This document shows, piece by piece, positions 15,780 to 23,812 of a stretch of 51,617 nt of DNA. Each line of letters begins with the position of its first letter. Within the stretch, counting starts at the first letter, position 1. The stretch is from Anaerozeibacter quisquiliarum (GTDB lineage Bacteria; Bacillota; Clostridia; Christensenellales; Aristaeellaceae). The position numbers were made by a program, and so were the translations under genes. The stretch lies in NCBI GenBank assembly GCA_051162045.1, contig JBISDI010000028.1. One strand, 5' to 3'. A model generated the notes under the pieces. It ran no database searches, was not told the origin of the DNA, and worked only from the letters and a program-made list of their open reading frames with translations.

Positions 15780-15879
15780 CGGGGTCTGGGGCTGGCCTCA
15801 GCGTCCCCCGTACTCCGTCCCCTGCGCCGCCGCATCCATCTCCCAGGCCATAGGGCCGTGCGGCCGATTCCGGTGTCCT

Positions 15880-15918
15880 CGATCGAAGGCGCCGCCCGCT
15901 GGGCGGCGCCTTCGATCG
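15880..15918. repeat. perfect 18-bp inverted repeat with 3-base loop
   Basis: Arms 15880-15897 and 15901-15918 are exact reverse complements (CGATCGAAGGCGCCGCCC and its complement) around GCT. This is the strongest hairpin in the window. It lies in the 470-base gap between the MerR and LacI genes and has no T-run on either side. It could be a two-way terminator, a protein site or a trace of a mobile element. Confidence 0.6.
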
Positions 15919-15999
15919 CAGTGCGGTCCCCCGCCGCGTAAAACCACCCGCCCGGCGCCCGCGTCCGGCATGCAAGGCCATCCCATCCTCGCAGCACGA

Positions 16000-16014
16000 T
16001 TGTTTCTGAAACAA
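16000..16014. promoter_or_regulatory. dyad TTGTTTCTGAAACAA upstream of the lacI-type gene
   Basis: A perfect 7-1-7 dyad 60 bases before the -35 box of the LacI operon. Related TTGTTTCA strings recur twice in tandem at 16137-16154, after the transcription start. A candidate operator set for the regulator encoded next. Confidence 0.45.
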
Positions 16015-16073
16015 ATCGGCATCCGGGTCACAATTCACATAACGGGCCCCAAATAACCATCCAATAATCCCTA

Positions 16074-16102
16074 TTGAAATTTCGAATTGAAACGAATATA
16101 AT
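16074..16102 (+). promoter_or_regulatory. promoter of the LacI/GH4/PfkB operon
   Basis: TTGAAA (16074-16079), 17 bases, TATAAT (16097-16102). The predicted start is near 16109. Confidence 0.7.
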
Positions 16103-16110
16103 GAATACAA

Positions 16111-16129
16111 GAATCCGATTCACTGAATC
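16111..16129. promoter_or_regulatory. overlapping palindromes at the transcription start
   Basis: GAATCCGATTC (16111-16121) and GATTCACTGAATC (16117-16129) overlap at about +2 to +20 of the LacI operon transcript, a typical place for a repressor to block RNA polymerase. Confidence 0.45.
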
Positions 16130-16185
16130 CCCCTATTTGTTTCAGATTGTTTCATAACGATCACCGAAGAAATGAGGTGCGCGCC

Positions 16186-17175
16186 GTGACCGTGCGGGAG
16201 ATTGCGCAGCGGGCGGGGGTGTCCGCGGCCACGGTTTCACGATATCTGACGGGTACCGAGGTGGTGAGCCCGGACAAGTCGGCACGGATCGCGCGGGTGC
16301 TCGGGCCGCTCGGCGAGGGTGAGGTCCCGCGGATGCGCGCGGCGGCTAATCCGATGGTCGGGGTGGTGATCCCGGAGCTCGGGCTGCAATACTACATCGA
16401 TGTGCTGCGCGAGATCATGGATCAAGTCGGAACCTACGGCTTCCAGTCGGTGTTCATCCCCGCATGCGGCAATGCGCGCCATAGCTACTTGGACACGATC
16501 AAGGCGCTGAACCTGCGCGGGCTCATCCTGCTCGACGAGGACATCCCGCCCGACCTGATGGCGCTGATCGAGGCGCGGGAGCTGCGCGCGGTGGTGTGCG
16601 GCGGCGCGAACCTCGGGTATGGCGGGCGCGTGACGGCGGTGCACATCAACGACCTGGCGGGCGGCTATGAGGGCACAAAGTACCTGATAGGGCTGGGGCA
16701 TAAGCGCATCGCGTTCCTCAGCGACTCGCCGAAATCGATCGGCAGCGGGTTCCAGCGCATCATCGGCGCGAAACAGGCGCTTACGGAGGCCGGCCTTCCG
16801 TTCCACGATCGGCTGTGGCGCTGCGGCGCGCTGACCGACGACGCGGGCTACGAGCTGTGCCGGCAGTTGCTGTCGGAAGGGCAGGCGTTCACCGCGCTGT
16901 TCGCGTCCAGCGATCAGATGGCCATCGGGGCGATGCGCGCGCTTAAGGACGCGGGCATCCGCGTGCCCGAGGACGTGTCGGTCATGGGCTTTGATGATTT
17001 GCCCATCGCCGACAGGGCGCGCCCGCGGCTGACCACGATCCATCAGCCGCTTAAGGACATCGTGCGCAATACGCTTAGCTTCTTCGCCGAACCGGATCCC
17101 GCGATGCTGAGCGCGGAGATCAACGTGCCGTTTTCGGTGTTGGAACGGGAGAGCTGCCGGGCGATCGAAGGATAA
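16186..17175 (+). CDS. LacI-family transcriptional repressor
   Basis: A 329-residue LacI/GalR regulator. The N-terminal helix-turn-helix is MTVREIAQRAGVSAATVSRY, followed by the hinge region and a periplasmic-binding-protein-like sugar domain (PMVGVVIPELGLQYYIDVLREI ... FDDLPIADRARPRLTTIHQP). The start is GTG at 16186, after GAGGTG at seven bases; earlier in-frame codons do not match the family. It is the first gene of the operon it presumably represses and is 13 bases from the permease gene. The effector is probably the imported glycoside or its phosphate. Confidence 0.92.
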   Translation: MTVREIAQRAGVSAATVSRYLTGTEVVSPDKSARIARVLGPLGEGEVPRMRAAANPMVGVVIPELGLQYYIDVLREIMDQVGTYGFQSVFIPACGNARHSYLDTIKALNLRGLILLDEDIPPDLMALIEARELRAVVCGGANLGYGGRVTAVHINDLAGGYEGTKYLIGLGHKRIAFLSDSPKSIGSGFQRIIGAKQALTEAGLPFHDRLWRCGALTDDAGYELCRQLLSEGQAFTALFASSDQMAIGAMRALKDAGIRVPEDVSVMGFDDLPIADRARPRLTTIHQPLKDIVRNTLSFFAEPDPAMLSAEINVPFSVLERESCRAIEG

Positions 17176-17188
17176 GGAGGCCGTTAAG

Positions 17189-18022
17189 ATGAAGGAGCGC
17201 AGCAGCGCGGCGGCGGTCGTGCTCAGGTGGATGTTCTTGGCGTTCATCACGTTGATCTCGGTCGGCCCGCTCGTGTGGATCGTGATGTCCTCGTTCAAGA
17301 CCAACCAGGAGATCTTGCAGAGCGCGTTCGCGCTGCCGTCGAGGATCGGCTTGGACGGATATGCCGCCGCGCTTTCCATGTCGCCCATCTTCCGATACTA
17401 CGGCAACAGCCTGCTCATAGCCGGCCTGAGCACGGCGCTCGGCGTGCTGGTGGTGGCGATGGCGGCGTACGTCATCGTGCGCGTGCCGTTTCGCGGCTCG
17501 AAGGCGCTTATGATGCTGTTCTCCTCGTCGCTGCTGGTTCCGGTGGCGGCGCTGCTGATGCCGATCTACATCATCTTAACCAGGATCGGGCTGTACGACA
17601 CCAAGGCGGGACTTACGATCGTGTACGCGGCGCTGGGGCTGCCCACCTCGCTGTTCATCCTGCGCGCGCACTTCCAGGGCGTGCCCAAGGAGCTTGAGGA
17701 GGCGGCGTTCGTGGACGGCGGCGGGTTTTTGCGCATCTTTTTCTCGATCGTGCTGCCCGTGGTCAAGCCCGGGTTGGCCGCCGCCGCGGTCATGCAGTTC
17801 CTGACGTCGTGGAACGAGTTCATGTTCGCGCTGATCCTGACCAAGAGCAACGACAACCGCACGATCCCGCTGGCGCTGTCTTACTTCACCAGCCAGTTCA
17901 CGTTCAACTACACCGCCATGTTCGCGGCGCTGGTGATGGTGGTCTTGCCCAGCATCCTGATCTACGTGCTGCTGCAGGAGCAAATCACCGACAGTTTGGT
18001 GGCGGGATCTGTCAAGGGGTAA
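17189..18022 (+). CDS. carbohydrate ABC transporter permease, MalG type
   Basis: A 277-residue six-helix permease. The EAA loop is EEAAFVDGGGFLRIFFSIVLPVVKPG and the C-terminus ITDSLVAGSVKG is diagnostic of the MalG side. AAGGAGG precedes the ATG. In this operon the MalG-type permease precedes the binding protein and the MalF-type follows it, an unusual gene order. No ATPase gene is present, so a shared ATPase must serve. Confidence 0.92.
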   Translation: MKERSSAAAVVLRWMFLAFITLISVGPLVWIVMSSFKTNQEILQSAFALPSRIGLDGYAAALSMSPIFRYYGNSLLIAGLSTALGVLVVAMAAYVIVRVPFRGSKALMMLFSSSLLVPVAALLMPIYIILTRIGLYDTKAGLTIVYAALGLPTSLFILRAHFQGVPKELEEAAFVDGGGFLRIFFSIVLPVVKPGLAAAAVMQFLTSWNEFMFALILTKSNDNRTIPLALSYFTSQFTFNYTAMFAALVMVVLPSILIYVLLQEQITDSLVAGSVKG

Positions 18023-18079
18023 TCCGTTTTCCCGGCGCGCGGGACGCGCGCAGATTATAGATAAGGGAGGAACTGTACC

Positions 18080-19333
18080 ATGAAGAAGGTCCTGGCTCTG
18101 ATCCTGGCTGTTGTGATCTGCCTTGGCATGACGGGCGCGGCGCTGGCCGAGGCTGTCGAGATTAGCTTCCCCAACATGTGGGTGGGCGTGAACGGCGCGA
18201 CCGGCTGGTTCAACGAGTTGAAGGGCGAGTTTGACAAGCTGTACGAGGGCAAGTACAAGCTGGTTGTGGAGGAGATTCCGGGCGACCAGGCGTATGTGGA
18301 CAAGATCAAGGTGCTGTATTCGTCCGACTCGCTGCCCAGTGCGTTTAACTGCGGCGGCTACAACCTGATCGACCTGATGCGCGACAAGCTGACGGACCTG
18401 ACGCCCTATCTGGACGCCGATCCCGAGTGGAAGGCCGGCATCAGCGAGGTAGGCCTCAATGTGAACAGCCGCGACGGCAAGCTGTACGGCATCCCGCAGT
18501 CCAAGCAGGTCATCGGCTACTTCTACAACAAGGCGCTGTTTGAAAAGGCCGGCATCTCGGGGCCCGCCGCGACCTGGGACGAGTTCTTCGCGCAGTGCGA
18601 GCAGCTCAAGGCCGCGGGCATCACGCCCGTGTCGATGGACACCGCCGACAGCGGCTGGGTCACGAGCCTGATGCTGGGCGCGATGATCGGCACAAGCGAC
18701 GCGGGCGAGGCGTTCATGAACACGCTGCAACCCACCGACTACAACACGCCCGAGTTCATCGAAGCGGCGGGCAACATCCAGAAGCTGTTCATGAACTACA
18801 CCACCTCCGACGCCGTGGGCGGCAAGTACGAGCATGCCGCCGCCAACTTCTACGCGGGCAAGACCGCGATGATCGCCAACGGCCCCTGGATGATCAGCAG
18901 CTTCTACGACGCCTCGATGGCGCCCGAGGGCTTTGCGGACCAGGTGGGCGTAGCGGCCTATCCGGGCAATGTGATGTACAACAGCGGCAAGATCGGGTTC
19001 AACGTAGGCGCCAAGTCCCCCGAGGGGATCGAGGCCGCGCTGGCGTTCGTGAAGTTCTTCACCTCGCCCCACGCGCAGCAGCGCGCGCTCGAGATGACCG
19101 GCGAGATCCCGGACAACCCGGCCGTCGTCTCCGACGAGGTGTACCCGCTGGTGAACGAAACCATTAAGTTGGGTGCGAACGCCGGCCGCAGCATCAACGA
19201 CTTCCAGAGCCTGTGGTTTGCCAACGTGGTCGACGAGGTCTCGGTGCAGTATCCCATGCTGGCCCAGAACGCCATCACGCCCGAGGAGTTTGCTCAGGCG
19301 CTGACCGCGGCGGCGCAGAAGAACGTGGACTGA
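18080..19333 (+). CDS. extracellular sugar-binding protein (SBP family 1)
   Basis: A 417-residue binding protein. The signal peptide MKKVLALILAVVICLGMTGA ends near ALAEA, with cleavage after an Ala-x-Ala motif and no lipobox cysteine at the cleavage point. The mature chain shows the type 1 sugar-binding pattern: WNELKGEFDKLY-like helix, YFYNKALFEKAGISGPAATW in the middle and ANGPWMIS near the ligand cleft. It lies between the two permease genes. A hairpin just after its stop probably stabilises its mRNA. Confidence 0.92.
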   Translation: MKKVLALILAVVICLGMTGAALAEAVEISFPNMWVGVNGATGWFNELKGEFDKLYEGKYKLVVEEIPGDQAYVDKIKVLYSSDSLPSAFNCGGYNLIDLMRDKLTDLTPYLDADPEWKAGISEVGLNVNSRDGKLYGIPQSKQVIGYFYNKALFEKAGISGPAATWDEFFAQCEQLKAAGITPVSMDTADSGWVTSLMLGAMIGTSDAGEAFMNTLQPTDYNTPEFIEAAGNIQKLFMNYTTSDAVGGKYEHAAANFYAGKTAMIANGPWMISSFYDASMAPEGFADQVGVAAYPGNVMYNSGKIGFNVGAKSPEGIEAALAFVKFFTSPHAQQRALEMTGEIPDNPAVVSDEVYPLVNETIKLGANAGRSINDFQSLWFANVVDEVSVQYPMLAQNAITPEEFAQALTAAAQKNVD

Positions 19334-19352
19334 TCCCCCGCGGGGTATTCCA

Positions 19353-19380
19353 CCCATTCCCCGCCCTGGCGGGGGATGGG
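19353..19380 (+). terminator. intercistronic hairpin after the binding-protein gene
   Basis: CCCATTCCCCGCC (19353-19365) pairs with 19368-19380 over 13 bases with one G-T pair and a 2-base gap. Such hairpins usually protect binding-protein mRNA and partly terminate, lowering expression of the permease behind. Confidence 0.55.
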
Positions 19381-19433
19381 CGGAAACGCCCCGGGTACGG
19401 CATCCCCCGAATTTCCTGAATGGAGGCGGCGCG

Positions 19434-20303
19434 ATGAAGATCAAGAGGCGCACGGTGGCGCTGTTTCTGCTGCCCTGCGTGGCGCTGTTCGCGCTTACGT
19501 ACCTGGTGCCGATCGCGCTGGTGCTGTCAAGCTCGCTCACCAGCTGGAAGGCGGGCTCGGCGATGCGGTTTATCGGGCTCAAAAACTACGTCAAGGGCTT
19601 TTCCGATCCGTCGATCCTGCGCGCGCTGAAGAACACCGGCATCTGGGTCGGGCTGCAAGCCGTGGTGCACGTGGGCATCGGCGCCGTCGCCGCCATGATT
19701 CTCAGCAAGAAGCGGCGGGGCTGGAAGTTCTTTCGCACGGTGTTCATGATCCCCAATGTAATCTCCATGGCCGCGTTGAGCGTGATCCTGCTCAATGTGT
19801 TCCGGCCGGGGATCGGACTCGTGAACTCGGCCATCAGCTTCTTCACGGGACAGCCCAGCGACATCAACTTCTACTTCTCCACCCAGACCGCCTTCCCCAC
19901 GGTCACGCTGGGCTGGCTGCTGTTCGCGGGGCTGATCTGCATTTTGATGCTGGCGGCCATCCAGAGCGTACCGCACGAGGTGCTGGAGGCAGCCCGCATC
20001 GACGGCGCGAGCGCGCTTCAAATCGACCTCAGGATCATTTTGCCGCTGGTCAGGGGGAGCCTCGGCACATCGGTCATCATCGCGGCCACCAGTATGCTCA
20101 AGGAATTCGAGATGATCTTCCTGACCACCAACGGCGGGCCGGGCTCGCTGACGCTGAACCTGCCGCTGTATTTGTACAAGACCGCGCTGACCGAGAACAA
20201 CTACGGCTACGCCAACATGATGGGCGTACTGCTGATCTCATCGGGCGTACTGGCGGTGTTCCTGATCAACAAGCTGTTCCGGATGGACGAGGCGGACTAC
20301 TAA
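19434..20303 (+). CDS. carbohydrate ABC transporter permease, MalF/UgpA type
   Basis: A 289-residue permease with six helices, starting MKIKRRTVALFLLPCVALFA. The EAA loop is EAARIDGASALQIDLRIILPLVRG. The GGPGSLTLNLPLYLYKTA segment is characteristic of MalF/UgpA permeases. It completes the importer with the permease at 17189 and the binding protein at 18080 and is followed after 20 bases by the GH4 gene. Confidence 0.92.
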   Translation: MKIKRRTVALFLLPCVALFALTYLVPIALVLSSSLTSWKAGSAMRFIGLKNYVKGFSDPSILRALKNTGIWVGLQAVVHVGIGAVAAMILSKKRRGWKFFRTVFMIPNVISMAALSVILLNVFRPGIGLVNSAISFFTGQPSDINFYFSTQTAFPTVTLGWLLFAGLICILMLAAIQSVPHEVLEAARIDGASALQIDLRIILPLVRGSLGTSVIIAATSMLKEFEMIFLTTNGGPGSLTLNLPLYLYKTALTENNYGYANMMGVLLISSGVLAVFLINKLFRMDEADY

Positions 20304-20323
20304 TACGCAGGGAGGCGCTATAG

Positions 20324-21691
20324 ATGAAACTCAGCGTGATCGGCGGCGGCGGCGTCCGCTCGATGTTCCTGGCCCGGAGCCTGACGCAGCGCGCGCGGGA
20401 GCTCGGGATCGATACGATCGTATTCATGGATAACAACCCCGAGAAGCTGCGCGTGTTCGGCGGGATGGCGCGGCAGGTGGCGCGCAGGATCGACCCTGGC
20501 GTGCGGTTTGTGCTGACGGGCAGCCCGGTGGAAGCGGTCACAGACGCCGACTACGCGATCACCACGATGCGCGTGGGCGGGGATTCAAAGCGCGTGGACG
20601 ATGAAACGGCGGCGCTGGAGCTCGGTCTGCTCGGTCAGGAGACCACCGGCGCGGCGGGCTTTTCGTTCGCGATGCGTTCGGTTCCGGCGCTGGCGGAATA
20701 CTGCGAGCTGGTCAGGCGGTATGCCAAGCCCGGTGCCAAGGTATTCAACTTCACCAACCCGGCGGGGCTGGTGTCGCAGGCGCTGCGGGACATGGGGTAC
20801 GACTTCACGTTCGGCATCTGCGACGCCCCGAGCGGCATGCTGCACGCGTTCGCCAAGGCGCTGGGCGAGCGCCCGGACGCGCTGACCGGCGAGTGCTACG
20901 GGCTGAACCACCTGAGCTTCTTCGAGCGCGTGATGCTGAACGGGCGCGACATCATGCCCGAGCTGATGGCCGATCCGCGCGCATATCGGGACACCGATCT
21001 GCGCTTCTTTGAGCCGGAGTTGGTGAAGCGGCTGGGGCAAATCCCCAACGAGTACCTGTATTACTTCTTCTACCCGGAACGGGCCGTAAGCAACATCCGC
21101 GCGTCGGGCACCACGCGCGGCACCGTGATCCGCGACGTGAACCTCAAAATGCTCGAGGAACTGTCGCGGATGGACGTCGAGCGCGACTTCGACGCCTGCC
21201 TCGCAGTGTTTGAGAAGTGGCACGGCATCCGCGAGAACAGCTACATGCAGAACGAAACACAAACCGACGCGCACAAGCCGCCGTTCCGGTTCGACGTGTA
21301 TTCGCAGGACGCCGGCGGCTACGCGGGCGTGGCGCTCAAGTACATCGAGGCCGAGCGCACCGGAAAAGCGACGCAGATGATCCTGTGCGTGCCCAACCGC
21401 GGCGCGATCGCGGGCCTTGAGGACGACGACGTGGTCGAGGTCAGCTGCGACATCACGAAAGACGGCTGCGCGCCGCACCGGTTCCCGCACCCCGCACGCA
21501 TCCCGATGGAGTACATCCGGCGCGTGAAGCTGTACGAGCGCCTCGGTTCCGAGGCCATCGGCGAGCGCGACGCCCAAAAGGCCGTGGATTGCCTGATGGT
21601 GCACCCGCTGGTGGGCTCGTATTCGCTGGCCAAGCGGTTGGTCGCGCGCTACATCGAGTTGGGCGGGGATTACATTGGAGGATGGAAATGA
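20324..21691 (+). CDS. glycoside hydrolase family 4 enzyme
   Basis: A 455-residue NAD- and metal-dependent glycosidase. The Rossmann start is MKLSVIGGGGVRSMFL (1-16), NFTNPAG (142-148) lines the active site, and the divalent metal is held by Cys166 in GICDAPSG and His196 in GLNHLSF. GH4 enzymes oxidise C3, eliminate the glycoside and re-add water; most act on 6-phospho-alpha- or beta-glycosides, others on galactosides or glucuronides. Exact specificity cannot be read here. It lies between an importer and a PfkB kinase, not a PTS, so its phosphorylated substrate, if any, must be made inside the cell. Confidence 0.9.
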   Translation: MKLSVIGGGGVRSMFLARSLTQRARELGIDTIVFMDNNPEKLRVFGGMARQVARRIDPGVRFVLTGSPVEAVTDADYAITTMRVGGDSKRVDDETAALELGLLGQETTGAAGFSFAMRSVPALAEYCELVRRYAKPGAKVFNFTNPAGLVSQALRDMGYDFTFGICDAPSGMLHAFAKALGERPDALTGECYGLNHLSFFERVMLNGRDIMPELMADPRAYRDTDLRFFEPELVKRLGQIPNEYLYYFFYPERAVSNIRASGTTRGTVIRDVNLKMLEELSRMDVERDFDACLAVFEKWHGIRENSYMQNETQTDAHKPPFRFDVYSQDAGGYAGVALKYIEAERTGKATQMILCVPNRGAIAGLEDDDVVEVSCDITKDGCAPHRFPHPARIPMEYIRRVKLYERLGSEAIGERDAQKAVDCLMVHPLVGSYSLAKRLVARYIELGGDYIGGWK

Positions 21692-21692
21692 T

Positions 21693-22610
21693 ATGAGCTT
21701 TGCCTGCGGCATCGGGTTCGCCAACTGTGACATCTTCTTTTTGGGCCTCCCTCGCATGCCCGAGGAGGGCGAGGAGCTGTACGCCCGCTCGTTCGACATC
21801 CAGGCGGGCGGCGGCGTGCCCGCCACGATGACCGTGCTCGCGCGGCTGGGCGTGCCGGTCAAGCTGGCGACGTTCCTGGGCGGCGACGAGTTCTCCGAGC
21901 GCGTCGAGCGCGCGCTCCGGGACTCCGGCATGTCGTACACGAACCTGTACGCGGGCGACGGCTACCCGACCGTAATCTCGTCCACCGCCGTGACGGCGAG
22001 CAACCGCACGTTCATTTCCTACAGGGAGGACGTGCCGATCACGGAAGACATACGCGCGCGCGCCGCGGAATTGTTCCGCGGCGCTAAGGTGATGGAGATG
22101 CAGCTGGGGATGCTGGACATCTGCCGCGACGTGAAGGCGGCGAGCCCCGACGCGGCGGTGGTGCTGGATACCGGCTGGAACGACGATCTGTCGGTGGAGG
22201 GCTACCGCGACTACCTGAAACTGGCCGACTACTACACCCCCAACCGCAACGAGGCCATGAAACTCACCGGAACGCAGACGCCGCTCGACGCGCTGCACGC
22301 GCTGGCCGCGTACTTCGCGCACCCGATCGTCAAGCTGGACACCGAGGGCTGCCTGGTGATGGTCAACGGCCGGCCGATCCTGGTGCCGCCGCTGCCCGGC
22401 GTGCGCTTCGTGGACGCCACCGGCGCGGGCGACGCGTTTCTGGCCGGCCTGATGTACGGACTGTATCACGGGCGGGACATCGTGGACTGCGTGCGCTACG
22501 GCAACGTCACCGGCGGCATCTGCGTACAGGCGGTCGGTTGCCTGACCGGACGCGTGGACGAGCGCGAACTCAAGCGCCTCGCAGGCGCAATCGAGCCGAG
22601 GGCGCTTTAA
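21693..22610 (+). CDS. PfkB-family carbohydrate kinase
   Basis: A 305-residue ribokinase-fold kinase. The substrate-binding GG pair is in DIQAGGGVPATMTVLARLG (36-53) and the PfkB signature DATGAGDAFLAGLMYG (241-256) includes the catalytic Asp247. It starts at ATG 21693, one base after the GH4 stop and 11 bases after GGAGG. The substrate is probably a monosaccharide released by the GH4 enzyme or the imported sugar itself. Its stop TAA overlaps the stop of the convergent GH8 gene (shared bases 22608-22609). Confidence 0.9.
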   Translation: MSFACGIGFANCDIFFLGLPRMPEEGEELYARSFDIQAGGGVPATMTVLARLGVPVKLATFLGGDEFSERVERALRDSGMSYTNLYAGDGYPTVISSTAVTASNRTFISYREDVPITEDIRARAAELFRGAKVMEMQLGMLDICRDVKAASPDAAVVLDTGWNDDLSVEGYRDYLKLADYYTPNRNEAMKLTGTQTPLDALHALAAYFAHPIVKLDTEGCLVMVNGRPILVPPLPGVRFVDATGAGDAFLAGLMYGLYHGRDIVDCVRYGNVTGGICVQAVGCLTGRVDERELKRLAGAIEPRAL

Positions 22611-23806
22611 TCCCAGTTGCCCGTCGCCACGATCGTGCCGAGCAGGCGCAGCGTGTTGCTATAGTAGACATTCTCCCCGGTCAAGGCGTTCGTATTGTAA
22701 TCCCACAGGTCGTTCAGCCATTGCTGATCGTCCGGGCGGATCATGGCGCTGACCATCAGCGGGGCGGTGAAACTCAGGTCGCTGTAGTCCTCGAGCGCCT
22801 TGCCCTCCAGCGTATAGCCCGCCTTGATGTTGTCGGGCTCATTCTTCGCTTCCGCCTTGATCCAGTCGTTCAGCTGTGCGAGCTGCGGCAGCGCGCGTTC
22901 GTCGCCGGTCACCAGGTAGTCGGTCGCCAAGCGCCAGGGGAAGCGGCAGGCGTTCCAGGCATATGCGCCGTCGTTGTCGCCCTCGAGCGCGCCCGGCTGC
23001 GCGGGCTGGTGGCCGCCGCCGACCTTCGCCGTCATGAAGTCGGGCAGCAGGCCGGTCTTGGGACTGTACCCGGCAAAGATCGATTGTGCCATCGCGTATT
23101 CCGCGTCCAGCACCTGCGTCCAGCGCGCATCGCCGGTCGCCCGCGCGAAGGCCTTCAAGTGCTGGGGCATGAAATCGGAGGAGCGCGTCAGCGGATCGGT
23201 CGCGTCCGCCCAATCGCCCACCCTGAGCGTCCATGCGCTGTGGTTGACTTCGCTTTCCATAATGGCGTCGATCAGTTTCTTCGCCTGGCCCAGATAATCA
23301 ACCTCCGCGCTGCCCCAGGCCGCGTCGGCCAGCAGCAGCGCGTAAGCGATGTCCAGGTCGCCGTCGGTCGCCGAGTCCACGCCGTTCACATCGGTGATCG
23401 CGCGGCCGTCGTCGGCCTGCTGCCAGGCCATCAACTGGCTGTTGATCTGACTGCGGTGATGCCGGAAATACTCGTACATCGCGTCGAAGCTATCCTTCGC
23501 GCCCGGATCACGCGAGGCCATGGACGCCAGGATGACCATGCCGTATCCATGCGCCTCCGACACGGTGATGATTTCTTTCTCTACATAACCGCCGTCGTTG
23601 TACCACACGTACATCTGTTCAGGATCGTAGGGGCTGCGCTTGAGGTATTTGTCCTTCCACTCGCCGTACAGCCGGAGGAGCGTCTGCTCCATCTCGGCCT
23701 GCGTGACATGGCTGGGGCGGATGGACGCGGCCTGAACTGTGGAAAAACTCATGAACATCACCATACACATCAGAAATAGCGCCGCGATTCGACTCAAATG
23801 TCTCAT
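22607..23806 (-). CDS. secreted glycoside hydrolase family 8 (beta-glucanase-like)
   Basis: A 399-residue secreted enzyme. The signal peptide (1-26) ends at VQA-AS. The catalytic acid is Glu84 in TVSEAHGYGM, and the family signature ATDGDLDIAYALLLADAAWG (146-165) holds the catalytic-site aspartates. Aromatic residues typical of the (alpha/alpha)6 barrel cleft are present (MYVWYNDGG, FPWRLATDY). GH8 enzymes cut beta-1,4-glucans, lichenan, xylan or chitosan internally. No binding module or anchor is attached. It lies six bases downstream of the GH20 gene, in the same direction. Confidence 0.92.
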   Translation of the reverse strand: MRHLSRIAALFLMCMVMFMSFSTVQAASIRPSHVTQAEMEQTLLRLYGEWKDKYLKRSPYDPEQMYVWYNDGGYVEKEIITVSEAHGYGMVILASMASRDPGAKDSFDAMYEYFRHHRSQINSQLMAWQQADDGRAITDVNGVDSATDGDLDIAYALLLADAAWGSAEVDYLGQAKKLIDAIMESEVNHSAWTLRVGDWADATDPLTRSSDFMPQHLKAFARATGDARWTQVLDAEYAMAQSIFAGYSPKTGLLPDFMTAKVGGGHQPAQPGALEGDNDGAYAWNACRFPWRLATDYLVTGDERALPQLAQLNDWIKAEAKNEPDNIKAGYTLEGKALEDYSDLSFTAPLMVSAMIRPDDQQWLNDLWDYNTNALTGENVYYSNTLRLLGTIVATGNWD

Positions 23807-23812
23807 AAATTC

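Noticed and set aside
17576..19582. 668-codon minus-strand frame across the importer genes
   Set aside because: Antisense to recognised permease and binding-protein genes, with shadow-like composition.
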